Shown here: positions 55,194 through 64,000 of the stretch, piece after piece
How the letters are laid out: every line of letters starts with the position of its first letter
How positions within the stretch are numbered: the first letter of the stretch is position 1
From: Pseudopithomyces maydicus
Lineage: Eukaryota; Ascomycota; Dothideomycetes; Pleosporales; Didymosphaeriaceae
Direction: 5' to 3'
DNA length: 64,000 nt
Assembly: GCA_026873275.1 (NCBI GenBank)
Contig: JANTUC010000005.1
Coordinates: 1,674,001 to 1,738,000, forward strand
Notes under the pieces: model-generated
Told to the model about the DNA's origin: nothing
The model's input: only the letters and a program-made list of their open reading frames with translations
The model's database searches: none
Made by a program: the position numbers and the translations under genes

Positions 55194-57262
55194 GATGAAG
55201 AGTAGGGTTATCTTAGGTGATGGAAATTGACAGTGTAAATGCTGATGTGATGAATGTCGAGATGCTGCAACTTGCTATGGAATACCGACATTCTGGTGCC
55301 ATGTATTCATATCCTTTATACTCCATGGCCTTGATCTGCATCAACCACCTGTTGTCGGAACCGCCGTGAACTTCAGCCCCGATGGTCGGGGTGGAACGAG
55401 GCGGAGTAAGCTGTCGCTTTGCGAACCGTATTAGGTATAGAGCACATCGTATGAAAAGGCTTGCTAAAGCTTATCTGGAAAATGAATGGGGGCAACAGAT
55501 AATCGGTCCGTACGAGCCCTATCATTGGGTCAACCAACTGCGCTATACTAGCCCAAACTGGCACCCTTCTGTATTTGACGAATAGCATGAGGAGGACTAG
55601 CTTTGCCAACGCTTGAGCCTGTGGAAGATCCTTGAAACTCTAGTGACCATTCGTGGCTGTATCTACTGGAAATTGGTGATGGACTGGGGGCTGAGAGTGA
55701 CGATTTATCGGTGCGTATATGGCGCTAAGCAGGGTGCATACGAGACACGCGGTCTGTACAAGCCTAACACCCGGGCAGTGTTCTCCACAATGTACTGATG
55801 TTGGGGGCGAGGGAACAAAAGGATTCAGTTTCAGTCAAGCAGAGTTTCGTATGCTACTTTGCATGTCGATCACGACAAAATACAACGGCTCGTATGCCGC
55901 TTGGCGCAAATCAATTGTTATTTTTGACCGCTGCCACCGCACATCCCAGTTGGTAGGGTGCGATTCGTTTAGTTTCCTTCTCTGTGTGCTCTCCAGCTTC
56001 CGTGGTGCTGGGACTAATCATCTACCACTATCATCCTGACATACTCTCCGCGCTCTATCAATTAAACTTACTATTCTATATTTCGTGTATTATTCTGGTG
56101 CTGATTGTTATCATATTTATTATGTCCGGTTCGCCTTTAGCTAGAGTCGGCATGACCTGTATAGGTCCTTGCGACGTTAATTAAAGGATTGGTTGTTCAG
56201 TTTCCTTCTCTTGCTAAGTAGCCTTATTTGATTGCATTGAAAGCATAACTATCCGCTTGAGAAAATTGTTCCATTATTGTTCGTTTAGTTGAATGAGAAA
56301 AGAGGTAGCAAATTGGCAAATCGGATAAAAATAGAATTGAGAAAGAAAAAAAAGACCCACTCTCGACAACGAAAAATGGCGTACATAGAGTGGATTGTTT
56401 ATCTCCATAACAAAAGTCGGCTTAATTAGTGAATTTTCATTATCGATTATGTGATTACAATTATGTATCTAAATGTGTGAATGGTAGATAGGATTTAGGA
56501 TGAAAATCCAATCAGCAAATAATCACTTTTGTTTCTTGACACTACTGGTTCCCAGCTCTATAAGTGTCAGTTCAAAAGTATTGTTATTCTATTGAAAATC
56601 TGATAGCTGGACCAAGTAGTGTTTCCGGAGAAACACACCCATGAACAATTGCTTCCTAGTTTATGAGCTGTATAGCCATATCTACGTACCTTGCCAGCTC
56701 AGCTAAAAGCTAAGAAAAGGCCACCGATTATCAAATCAAGTAGTAATGGCATGCATAAAAAGATTATAATGTATAATTCGATTGTATCTACTCTTATCAC
56801 ATAATAATAATAATATTTCGTATGCATTTGATTATCAATCTAGCTGTCAGGTCTTCCGTTCACGCTACCATCCAATAACCTTTTTTTGGAGCAGTGTCAT
56901 CGATTTCGACATCCCGTTAAAGCACAACACGCTTATATCTACAGTATCTGGTCATATCGCTGTTCTATAGTAAGCATCCAAGGGACTAGTCAATGTTTGC
57001 AAATCAGTGGCTTACGAGGAGTGGTTAAATCTATGTATTTGATCATCGGGCATCGAAGCTGTAAGCTGAGGCATATTCGCAACTCTGTTATGGGGATTAG
57101 ACAAACATGATCACACAAGCCCGTCGTGTTCGATAGTAAACTGTGACAGGAAAAATACTAGAGTCGCATGTTGCCACTTTTTGTAGGGTTCATCGGATAG
57201 TTTTTATTTTATGATCTTGAGGTAGATGCTAGTAGCCCCTATCAGGCAAAGAGTTTGACCGC
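55194..57262. other. Gene-free AT-rich region
   Basis: 2.07 kb. The part from about 56040 to 57000 is strikingly A/T-rich, with many ATTAT/TAATAA words. No open frame has recognisable features. It could be a decayed, mutated repeat or plain AT-rich spacer. Confidence 0.45.
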
Positions 57263-59057
57263 CTAGTCGTCGCCTCCACCGCCGATAGGTCCAGATGCCT
57301 GTTTGGCTGCCTTTGCGGCAACAATGTCATCTACTCTCAACAGGAGACATGCGCTTTCCACGGCTGTCTTGACACTCTGCTCCTTGACTGCCAATGGCTC
57401 CCAAACACCGAATTGTCGCATATCCACAACCTTTCCGGCATCGCCATCAATTCCCCACGAGCTACCCTTCTGCTGACCGTCCTCGTAGCCCTCAGCATGC
57501 TTTGCGCGGAGCTGCGTCAACACTTTGATCGGGCTGTTACCGGAGTTTTGGATGAGTGTACGGGGAATAACTTCCATAGCTTCCGCGACAGCCTTGTAAG
57601 GCCATTGTGCTACGCCCTCGATCTGCTTTGCCTTCCGCTCAAGGCCAACGGCCACTGCCATTTCCGTCGCTCCGCCTCCTGGGCAAAGCTTTGGGTTCCA
57701 AATAACGTTTCGTGCTACGCCCATGGCATCATGAAGATTGCGCTCGATCTCGTTCAGAATATCCTTGGAGGGACCGCGCAGTAATATCGTGCACGCCTTG
57801 GGGTCTTTGCACTTTGTGAGGAAGGTGAAGTATTCATCGCCGATTTTCGAGATTTCGAAAAGACCGCATTGGGTACCGATATCCGAAGCGGCTGCTGAGA
57901 ATACAGAGTTTACAATCGTGGCGCCGGTGGCTCGTGCAATACGATTGTTGTCGGTCTTGCGCACTCGTCTAATGGCGGTGATGTTCTGCTTGACAAGGTA
58001 ATGCTGTGCCAGGTCTAGAAACGGTCAGCCTCGAGTGCTAATTGTGGAACAACTCTGAACATACCGCTGACGCCCTTCTCGGTGATAACGAGGTCGGGCT
58101 TGAGCGCAATGATTGCATCACACATGGCCTTCACCTGCTCCTCCTCGATCTGTAGAACACGGTTCCAATCCTCCTCCTTGCTGATCTCGATGTTCGTTTG
58201 GCTTTCGCCCTTCTTGTACTCCAGGGGACAATCCAGAAGCAGGACCTTGGGGTTCTCTATCCTCCGCCTCATCTTTGGATGTGTGATATCCTTGTTGAGC
58301 ATGACACCATCCAGCACCTGGCTGTCCTCAATCTGACCTCCTGGTATCTTCTCAATACGTGCATAACGCTTGATGTCCACCTCTTGCTTGCCACCTCCCG
58401 CATCCAGTGACACCGTCCGCACAGCCTTCAGCGCCAAGCTACACATCAACTCAGACCATCGCGAGACGAATTTTGTGCCAATCGATGCGTTGATAAGCTG
58501 GTACATGGCCTTGTCGTCATCAATGTCCACATCTACTGCGATTTCGTCGATAATCTCGAGAGCATCGGCGAGCGCACGCTTGAATGCTTGGATGATGACG
58601 ACCGGGTGAATGTTACGTTCGAGTTGCGGAAGAGCCTGTGCGAGGATCTCACCAGCTGTCTGTTGTCAGAACCGCTCAAACCGCTACTTTTGAACCGCAT
58701 ACCTAATATGATGACGGTCGTCGTGCCGTCTCCGACTTCCTCGTCTTGTGTACGACTCAGCTCAATCATGCTCTTCGCCGCAGGGTGCGAGACTTCGATC
58801 TCCCGTAGGATTGCGTGGCCATCGTTAGTCAGGACGATGCCGCCCATGGGGTCAAGCAGCATCTTGAGCATGGCCTTGGGACCCAGACATGACCGAATAA
58901 TGTCTGCTACTGTCTTTGCAGCTGTGATGTTAGAGATCTGCGCTTTACGACCAAACTGTCGCTCCCCGCCGGGCGTTTGGGTGTCTGCTCTATATTAATT
59001 GCTGAAAGCCGACCGCAGCTGCTAAAACTCACTCATTACGACCACAGGCGCCTGCAT
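57263..59057 (-). CDS. CCT3: T-complex protein 1 subunit gamma (cytosolic chaperonin CCT)
   Basis: Four exons: 59057-59033, 58984-58703, 58655-58065 and 58014-57263, total 549 residues. The 25-nt first exon encodes MQAPVVVM and splices into NTQTPGGERQFGRKA, the conserved gamma-subunit opening. Group II chaperonin motifs: AMLKMLLDPMGGIVLTNDGHAIL, then EVGDGTTTV (ATP binding), ILLRGPSKDILNEIER and PGGGATEMAVA. The tail is GPIGGGGDD. CCT folds actin, tubulin and other proteins in the cytosol as an eight-subunit double ring. All introns are canonical. Confidence 0.97.
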
Positions 59058-60495
59058 TTTGACAACGATCTATGAGCCTCAACCAATATTAAAGAAAACG
59101 GAAAGTATCGTGAGGCGGGGTATCTAGCTGCACAGACGCCAGGCACGCGTTTTTTGGGGAAGAAACAGATTCCCAAGAGGTCGGAGAAACCTTTCCCCGA
59201 CCCCGGAAGCCAGCAGAAATGGAGCGGCGCTCTCCACGAGCAGGCGTCTTCGATAGCTACGCTGCAGCTGCCACTGCATGCATGTGCGATATCGTCATGC
59301 GAATGCATTCATGGATGCTTTGTCAGTCTGCCTATACGTCAGTCTTGGGCGATATAGACAATAGAGCAGCTCTCTCTTTGCTTGCAGGATCTACTGGTTG
59401 CAAGCCATCTAACTGAACCTCCTCCAAAAGCAACGAAACAGCTTTCTCCGCATGAAAAGGGTGTGTTTCCTTGGTTCCCAGCTTGCACATGGCAAAGAAA
59501 GTCGCTCTAATGAGCTACTTTCAGTTACCACTAGTCAATAAGTCCACCAGTTCAACAAGCCCACGAAGTTCGTTTCCTCGGTTTCCAGTGCAGTGCATAC
59601 TTCACATATCTCATCCTGGGCCAATCAAGGTGTTCTCTAGTGCAATGGTTATGTGCTCTTGACCCTGACACACCATGCGTAGCCTACCAGACAACGGGCA
59701 ATTCAGTAAGAAACAGATACCATGGACTACTAGTGATGGTAGGAGAGTTGATCTGGAGCAACACTGCTTGTAAAAAAGGCACGCTCAAGCTCTAACCTTC
59801 ACTTCCATCTGTTCGAAGATACCAGGCTGTAGACTAGAGAACCGCGATGACAGTTCGTTGGTGACTCGGCAATGCCATCTCGCAAACGGCAATTTCCGAG
59901 ACAGCCAAGAGCGACCGGCCAAGCCCCGGCCTTGCGCACATCATGTGATGCTTTCGAAGCACCCCCGGGCGATATTCGGCTGGTCGGATGAGAAAAAGTC
60001 TGGGCACTGTTGGCGCGTTTTGGTTCTTGTCCGCGTTCGGCCTCGCCTGGATATCATTCACACTAACGCGCACCCCTGCGATCGTCCCAGGCTGTTCCGT
60101 TTCGAGAAATCTGCCAGGCCCTACCGCCTTCACCCAGCCATCCACGGGACTGCAATCGCGGAGCTTACAAGAGTCCAGCGCGCCCTCAAACCATCTCTCT
60201 TCTCCCACACCTCACCTGCCCTCACGCCTCAGCGCATAGTCCTTGTCCCCCTCCTCGCACCGGGACTTTTCCTCACCTCAATTCACCTTCAACCCTCACC
60301 GATTTCATCACCTTTGTCATCGAAATCATCCTGCGCGCATCCCACCTTGCTGCCGCCGCCAACTTGAACCACCTTCCCGTCGCGCCAGTGAACGTGACTG
60401 CTCAGTCGCAAGCCTTGTCGCCTGCCCGTAGTCCAGCAGGCTCTTGTATCACTTGAAACCTTTTCCATTGTTAACCTACTAAACACACAGTGACC
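59058..60495. other. Intergenic, divergent promoter of CCT3 and the conserved unknown gene
   Basis: 1.44 kb. Becomes C/T-rich (TCACC, CCCTC) from about 60180 to 60480, consistent with a promoter and leader for the plus-strand gene. No further gene supported. Confidence 0.45.
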
Positions 60496-61413
60496 ATGGG
60501 TCTCAACTACTACGCCTCGTCGCCTACCGTGGTGCTCCCTCCCCAGCAAGCACACGGTTACTTCGCTCCCAATCAGCGCTCTCACTCACCGGGTACTTAC
60601 CGCCCCAAGTACCCTACTCCACCATCGCTCAATTACCTAGCGTCGCCTGTCTCCAATGCCAAGGTTGGCCGAAAACGATCCATAACCGACGTCGACGACC
60701 CTGAAGAGAATCGCCCGGTCGGCACAGTCGTTACGCAAGAACCCATTACCCGCAAGCCAGAGCCTATCTATGGGCCTGGCATGACGCTCATCTACCCTGG
60801 TGAGCCTGGCTATACGCTTGCCGCCGAATCGCAATCTGGCACCTGGTATGAAGAGAAGATCGAGAAGGAAGAGAAGGCGCATCCCGTCCGCCCCATCGCC
60901 GCCTCGCGCAAGTCGCAGCGCATGGACTCGGCAACCAGTATCGCCATTCCATCACTCAACGACATGGCCATGGACCCTCAGAAGACCGATGCCATTGTCG
61001 ATGAGCAGGGGACGACCATCAACACGCTCATCTCATCGCTCGGCGTTGGCTGGAAAAATGTCATGACCAACCCAACACTTCGCGACGCCGCCCGCGCCTA
61101 TTCACGCGTCATCGAGAACCACTTCGATCTCACCGAGGCTGTCATCCTGTTGGAGAAGGAATCACTCTCCGCCTACCTTGTGCGTGCCAAGCAACACGGC
61201 GTACAAGGCTTCTGGCTCTTCTCCGACAGCCTCCAGTGGGGCCAGCTCGTTGGATGGTCGCTTCAGCGTACAGTGCAGAACCTCATGGCCGGTCCCATCC
61301 CACAGGTTGAGGGTGAGCGCATCAACGCGCGTCAGCGAACCCCGTCAGAGCCTTCCACCCCGCCCTCCCAAGACGTGAACATGGCTGCCGACGCCGACGT
61401 GATGGAGATGTAA
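60496..61413 (+). CDS. Conserved fungal protein of unknown function
   Basis: Intronless, 305 residues from the ATG at 60496, in a good context after a C/T-rich leader. The N-terminal third is Pro/Ser/Tyr-rich and disordered, with a short basic KVGRKRS patch (possible nuclear signal) before DVDDPEEN. A Tyr/Gly/Pro-rich middle follows (YGPGMTLIYPGEPGY). The C-terminal half, about residues 170-280, looks folded and helical: TLRDAARAYSRVIENHFDLTEAVILLEKES, written here as two parts TLRDAARAYS and RVIENHFDL. A Trp-rich WLFSDSLQWGQLVGWSLQR stretch closes it. I recognise no named domain. Coding bias is strong and the long frame is clean, so the gene itself is secure. Confidence 0.8.
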   Translation: MGLNYYASSPTVVLPPQQAHGYFAPNQRSHSPGTYRPKYPTPPSLNYLASPVSNAKVGRKRSITDVDDPEENRPVGTVVTQEPITRKPEPIYGPGMTLIYPGEPGYTLAAESQSGTWYEEKIEKEEKAHPVRPIAASRKSQRMDSATSIAIPSLNDMAMDPQKTDAIVDEQGTTINTLISSLGVGWKNVMTNPTLRDAARAYSRVIENHFDLTEAVILLEKESLSAYLVRAKQHGVQGFWLFSDSLQWGQLVGWSLQRTVQNLMAGPIPQVEGERINARQRTPSEPSTPPSQDVNMAADADVMEM

Positions 61414-62548
61414 TCTGTCTGCTTCTCATCACCGCCCATCTTGTCTCATTTCTCTCGATCTTTCTCTTTTTACTGCACCAATGTCTTACGGTTTATCGGT
61501 TATCTTTGCATTACACTGCCTGTCTTGGACGATCTTCTTGGGGAACTCGGCGCTCGGTTATGGACTCGGATTTGCCCAGCTCACTGGGAATAGTGATGCT
61601 CATGTATTATAGTTATGCTCTCTGCGAATGCTTGATCGCCCGTCTTCGATCGCATACGCACTCGTTCCGCCTACTAAAAACGAATACGCACGGAATTCTA
61701 AAATATCAAAAGATTATGATTGAACACCACCATGAGTCTTGTCTAGAATATCTGTGCAAGATGGTCCTCGTGGCCTATGGCCTACATGTTTGCGGATAAT
61801 GTCGCCCAGGCCAGCGGCCACACCCTGCTGGACGCGATCCTGAACTAGACGCGTTGCAATCTATTGAAACGAGCATTCCTAGTGTTTCGCAGTCGCGATT
61901 CAGTAAAACGGCTTGTTGCCGTGGCAGATGAGTTGCCATGGCATCTAGTCGGGTCAGGCCAGGCCAGATTGCTTACCTGGCCCCAGCGCCTGTCGCACTC
62001 CCCTTCCATGGCGAAACCCAAGCCCGAGGAACACGGAAAACCTCGCGCGCCCGGCGGTTCTCTAGCGCCGGCGTACAGTGTCGTATCTGTTGCCTTTTTC
62101 GCCTCGCCTCACGATTCTTGTCGTACGATCGGCCCAGGTGCCGACACGAAAGGATTTGTTCGGCAGCCGGAAGGCGGGTTAATTGCTTTGGATATCACTG
62201 GTGGGAGTGTGCATGCGTTGGATCAGTAGTAGAGCCGTAAATGCCGCAAGACGTTGGAACAGAGCAAAGGTAAGCTGTATCGGGGTAAATATTCACGCGT
62301 CTCCCCGTGTCTGGCGAAGGTGTAGCGTGCAGAGCGGTTTCAGGAAACACTGAATAAGCCTGCAGCCAGATGTTCTGGAAAGGTAAAAGCCGCTCTCGTA
62401 ATCTACCGTACTGGTCACATGGGCCATGAAATGAGCGAAGTAAGACAACGTTCAGACGCGCTCAGTATAGGCGTTGTCTTGAACATGGGCATCTGGCCAC
62501 GGTAGGAACATGTCTCTAGTTGCTCCTGCAATGTTGCGTACAAGGCAC
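61414..62548. other. Intergenic between convergent genes, nothing recognised
   Basis: 1.13 kb holding the 3' flanks of the unknown gene and COG8. Short overlapping frames only. Confidence 0.45.
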
Positions 62549-64000
62549 CTAACGGCCAGGACTAACTACACGCTCGACTGGAGTTGACGTCCGGCTAGTG
62601 CCCACGCCCGAAGCAAGTAGTTCTAATCGACTGGCCTGCACACGGTGTTTCTTCATCACATCTACCCACTCCTCTCCTGATCCCTGCCCATCAGCATCGT
62701 CCGCATCCTCCAAGGCTGCGTTCAGATCTTCTTCTAGCAGAGCGATCATGATGCTGAAATCGCCTCCAAGTCTACCTAGTGAGCCTGCACAGTACAAGAC
62801 CTGGGTGAGCAATGAGTCTCTTGAGGACCGATCCTGCACATTCGGGAGATAGGTTCGCAGTGTATCGAACAACATGTCCACCAAGTGCAATGGAAACGTG
62901 GCAAGTGCCGAAGGTATCGGCTGTAGTGGGTTTGCTGACGCGGGAGTCTTGGCCGTGGGCACAGAGTGCTCATCGGATCCCGGAGCAGGCAGGGCTGAAG
63001 GAAATATTGATTTGTACATGGAGATGATGGCGAAACTCTGCTCGCGGAAGACTTCGAGGAACTTCTTCAGGTACTTTTCGGTCTGCTGACCAACAGCCCA
63101 CCCCGCTTCTGCTTTTCCTTTTTCGCCCACTCGCTTGTCGGTTTCCTGGTCTGCGAGCTCACGCAAAGGGTCGAGGGCTGAGAGCATCGACTCTAGGCAG
63201 GCGAGGCGACAGACGAGGAAGAGTGCGCCGAGGCTGCCTTCGCCGCTACCAATGCTACTCTGGCGCGTAGACCAGGCCTCGTCGAGCTCGGGAGCCACAC
63301 GGCGCAGCCAGCCGATGGTTCGCATGGCACCCGCGAGCTTGATGCCCTGCGACTGGAGGGAAGCAATGAGGTTTGTGGTCATGGCCTTCATTTCCTGCTC
63401 TGCTTGAGAGGATAGCGATGTAATCAAAGGCGAGTTCGGGTAGAGGGTGGACAGGCGCTTGATGTGGGCATACAGGTCCAAGGCCGAGGCATAGTTGGCG
63501 TTTGTAGACGCCGTGGCCGTGGCAGAGTGCGTGGGCGCGGTGGCCGACGACGAGATGGCCGACGAGAGCAAGGTGGGCAGGTCCAGCACATCGGAGACCC
63601 TGTCGATGTTTCTGGCGAGCAGCATGGCCTTCCGCCGGCGGTCGAGGATGGCGTTCTCGGAGCTCTTGGTGTACTTTTGCGAGAAGCTGTGGGCGGCGCT
63701 CTCCAGGTTGGGGAGCTCCTGCTGCACCGTCCCGGCGCTCTGTCCGATGTCAGGGAGAGCATGGCGGAGATGCGAGAGGTGGTCGGTGGAGGAGATGATG
63801 GGCTTGTGCGAGCGCTTCGCCAGCGCCTGGAGGGAGCGCAGGACGGACTGGGTGCTCTGCGAGAGCGACTGTGGTTCCAAGGACGTGAGAGCCGCCAGCG
63901 GGAGGGTCGTCAGGCGGGCCAGGTATGCGTTCGTGGTCGCGTCGTTTGGCGGCGGCCGCGCGCGCGCGTCCTGCGCGTCCAAGTACGGGGTCAGCAGCTC
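62549..64000 (-). CDS. COG8: Conserved oligomeric Golgi complex subunit 8 (Dor1-like), 5' end outside window
   Basis: Open frame running from the right edge to the stop at 62549; about 483 residues are visible and only a short N-terminus is missing. The frame stays open to the last base (ELLTPYLDAQD), so the frame does not begin at 63982. Dor1/COG8 features in order: coiled-coil-rich N-terminus, then NIDRVSDVLDLPTLL. Next comes ALDLYAHIKRLSTLYPNSP leading into GAMRTIGWLRR, the conserved core. CRLACLESMLSALDPLREL and FREQSFAIISMYKSIFP follow. COG8 bridges the two lobes of the COG tethering complex in retrograde Golgi transport. The C-terminal tail is Ser/Thr-rich and poorly conserved. Confidence 0.9.
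   Translation of the reverse strand, partial: ELLTPYLDAQDARARPPPNDATTNAYLARLTTLPLAALTSLEPQSLSQSTQSVLRSLQALAKRSHKPIISSTDHLSHLRHALPDIGQSAGTVQQELPNLESAAHSFSQKYTKSSENAILDRRRKAMLLARNIDRVSDVLDLPTLLSSAISSSATAPTHSATATASTNANYASALDLYAHIKRLSTLYPNSPLITSLSSQAEQEMKAMTTNLIASLQSQGIKLAGAMRTIGWLRRVAPELDEAWSTRQSSIGSGEGSLGALFLVCRLACLESMLSALDPLRELADQETDKRVGEKGKAEAGWAVGQQTEKYLKKFLEVFREQSFAIISMYKSIFPSALPAPGSDEHSVPTAKTPASANPLQPIPSALATFPLHLVDMLFDTLRTYLPNVQDRSSRDSLLTQVLYCAGSLGRLGGDFSIMIALLEEDLNAALEDADDADGQGSGEEWVDVMKKHRVQASRLELLASGVGTSRTSTPVERVVSPGR

Noticed and set aside
1..64000. tRNA or rRNA genes
   Set aside because: I scanned by eye for TTCGA-type T-loops with matching arms and found no convincing cloverleaf; a tRNA scan would be needed to exclude one.

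Overview
This is a window from the nuclear genome of a filamentous ascomycete. Genes carry one to eight short introns (about 45-110 nt) with GT(A/G)NGT donors, CTAAC/CTGAC/CTAAT branch points and NAG acceptors. Intergenic gaps run 0.3-2.4 kb, and the protein families are typical of Pezizomycotina (Dothideomycetes, probably Pleosporales-like; the order is inference, not shown by the sequence). About 25 genes can be supported. I reconstructed exon boundaries by hand from splice signals and protein homology, and in most cases the joined exons give a clean multiple of three.

Layout. 0-11 kb: a triosephosphate isomerase 3' end, a multi-membrane-span protein, the ribosome-biogenesis GTPase NOG1, a three-repeat PAN-like membrane-anchored surface protein and a secreted protein. 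11-24 kb: a BMT6-type 25S rRNA methyltransferase, a GPR1/FUN34/YaaH transporter, an F-box-like protein, a bestrophin-like anion channel and a con-10 stress hydrophilin. 26-34 kb: a nine-exon cytochrome P450, RAD4/XPC and a chloroperoxidase-like secreted enzyme. 34-38 kb: a PIF1-type helicase with a repetitive N-terminus. 38-51.6 kb: a compact cluster with a decayed MFS permease, two beta-hydroxyacid dehydrogenases, two carboxymuconolactone-decarboxylase-family proteins, two metallo-beta-lactamase-fold lactonase-like proteins, a zinc alcohol dehydrogenase, a type II HAD dehalogenase and a C2H2/fungal transcription factor. 52.9-64 kb: a small secreted protein, an Ost-alpha/TMEM184 transporter, CCT3, a conserved unknown, and COG8 running off the right edge.

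Two things stand out. First, the 39.5-51.6 kb cluster looks like a catabolic pathway for a lactone or carboxylactone substrate. Three enzyme families are each present twice, a cluster transcription factor sits in the middle, and CCCC/GGGG inverted repeats lie in several of its promoters. Second, seven otherwise good genes are broken by ten single-base deletions, every one at a C or G homopolymer and every one -1. That pattern points to homopolymer undercalling in the assembly, so most of these genes are probably intact in the organism. The helicase is of separate interest: it has a 17-residue tandem repeat that repeats a SUMO-acceptor-like psi-K-x-E motif, and a Cys-rich insertion inside the helicase core.
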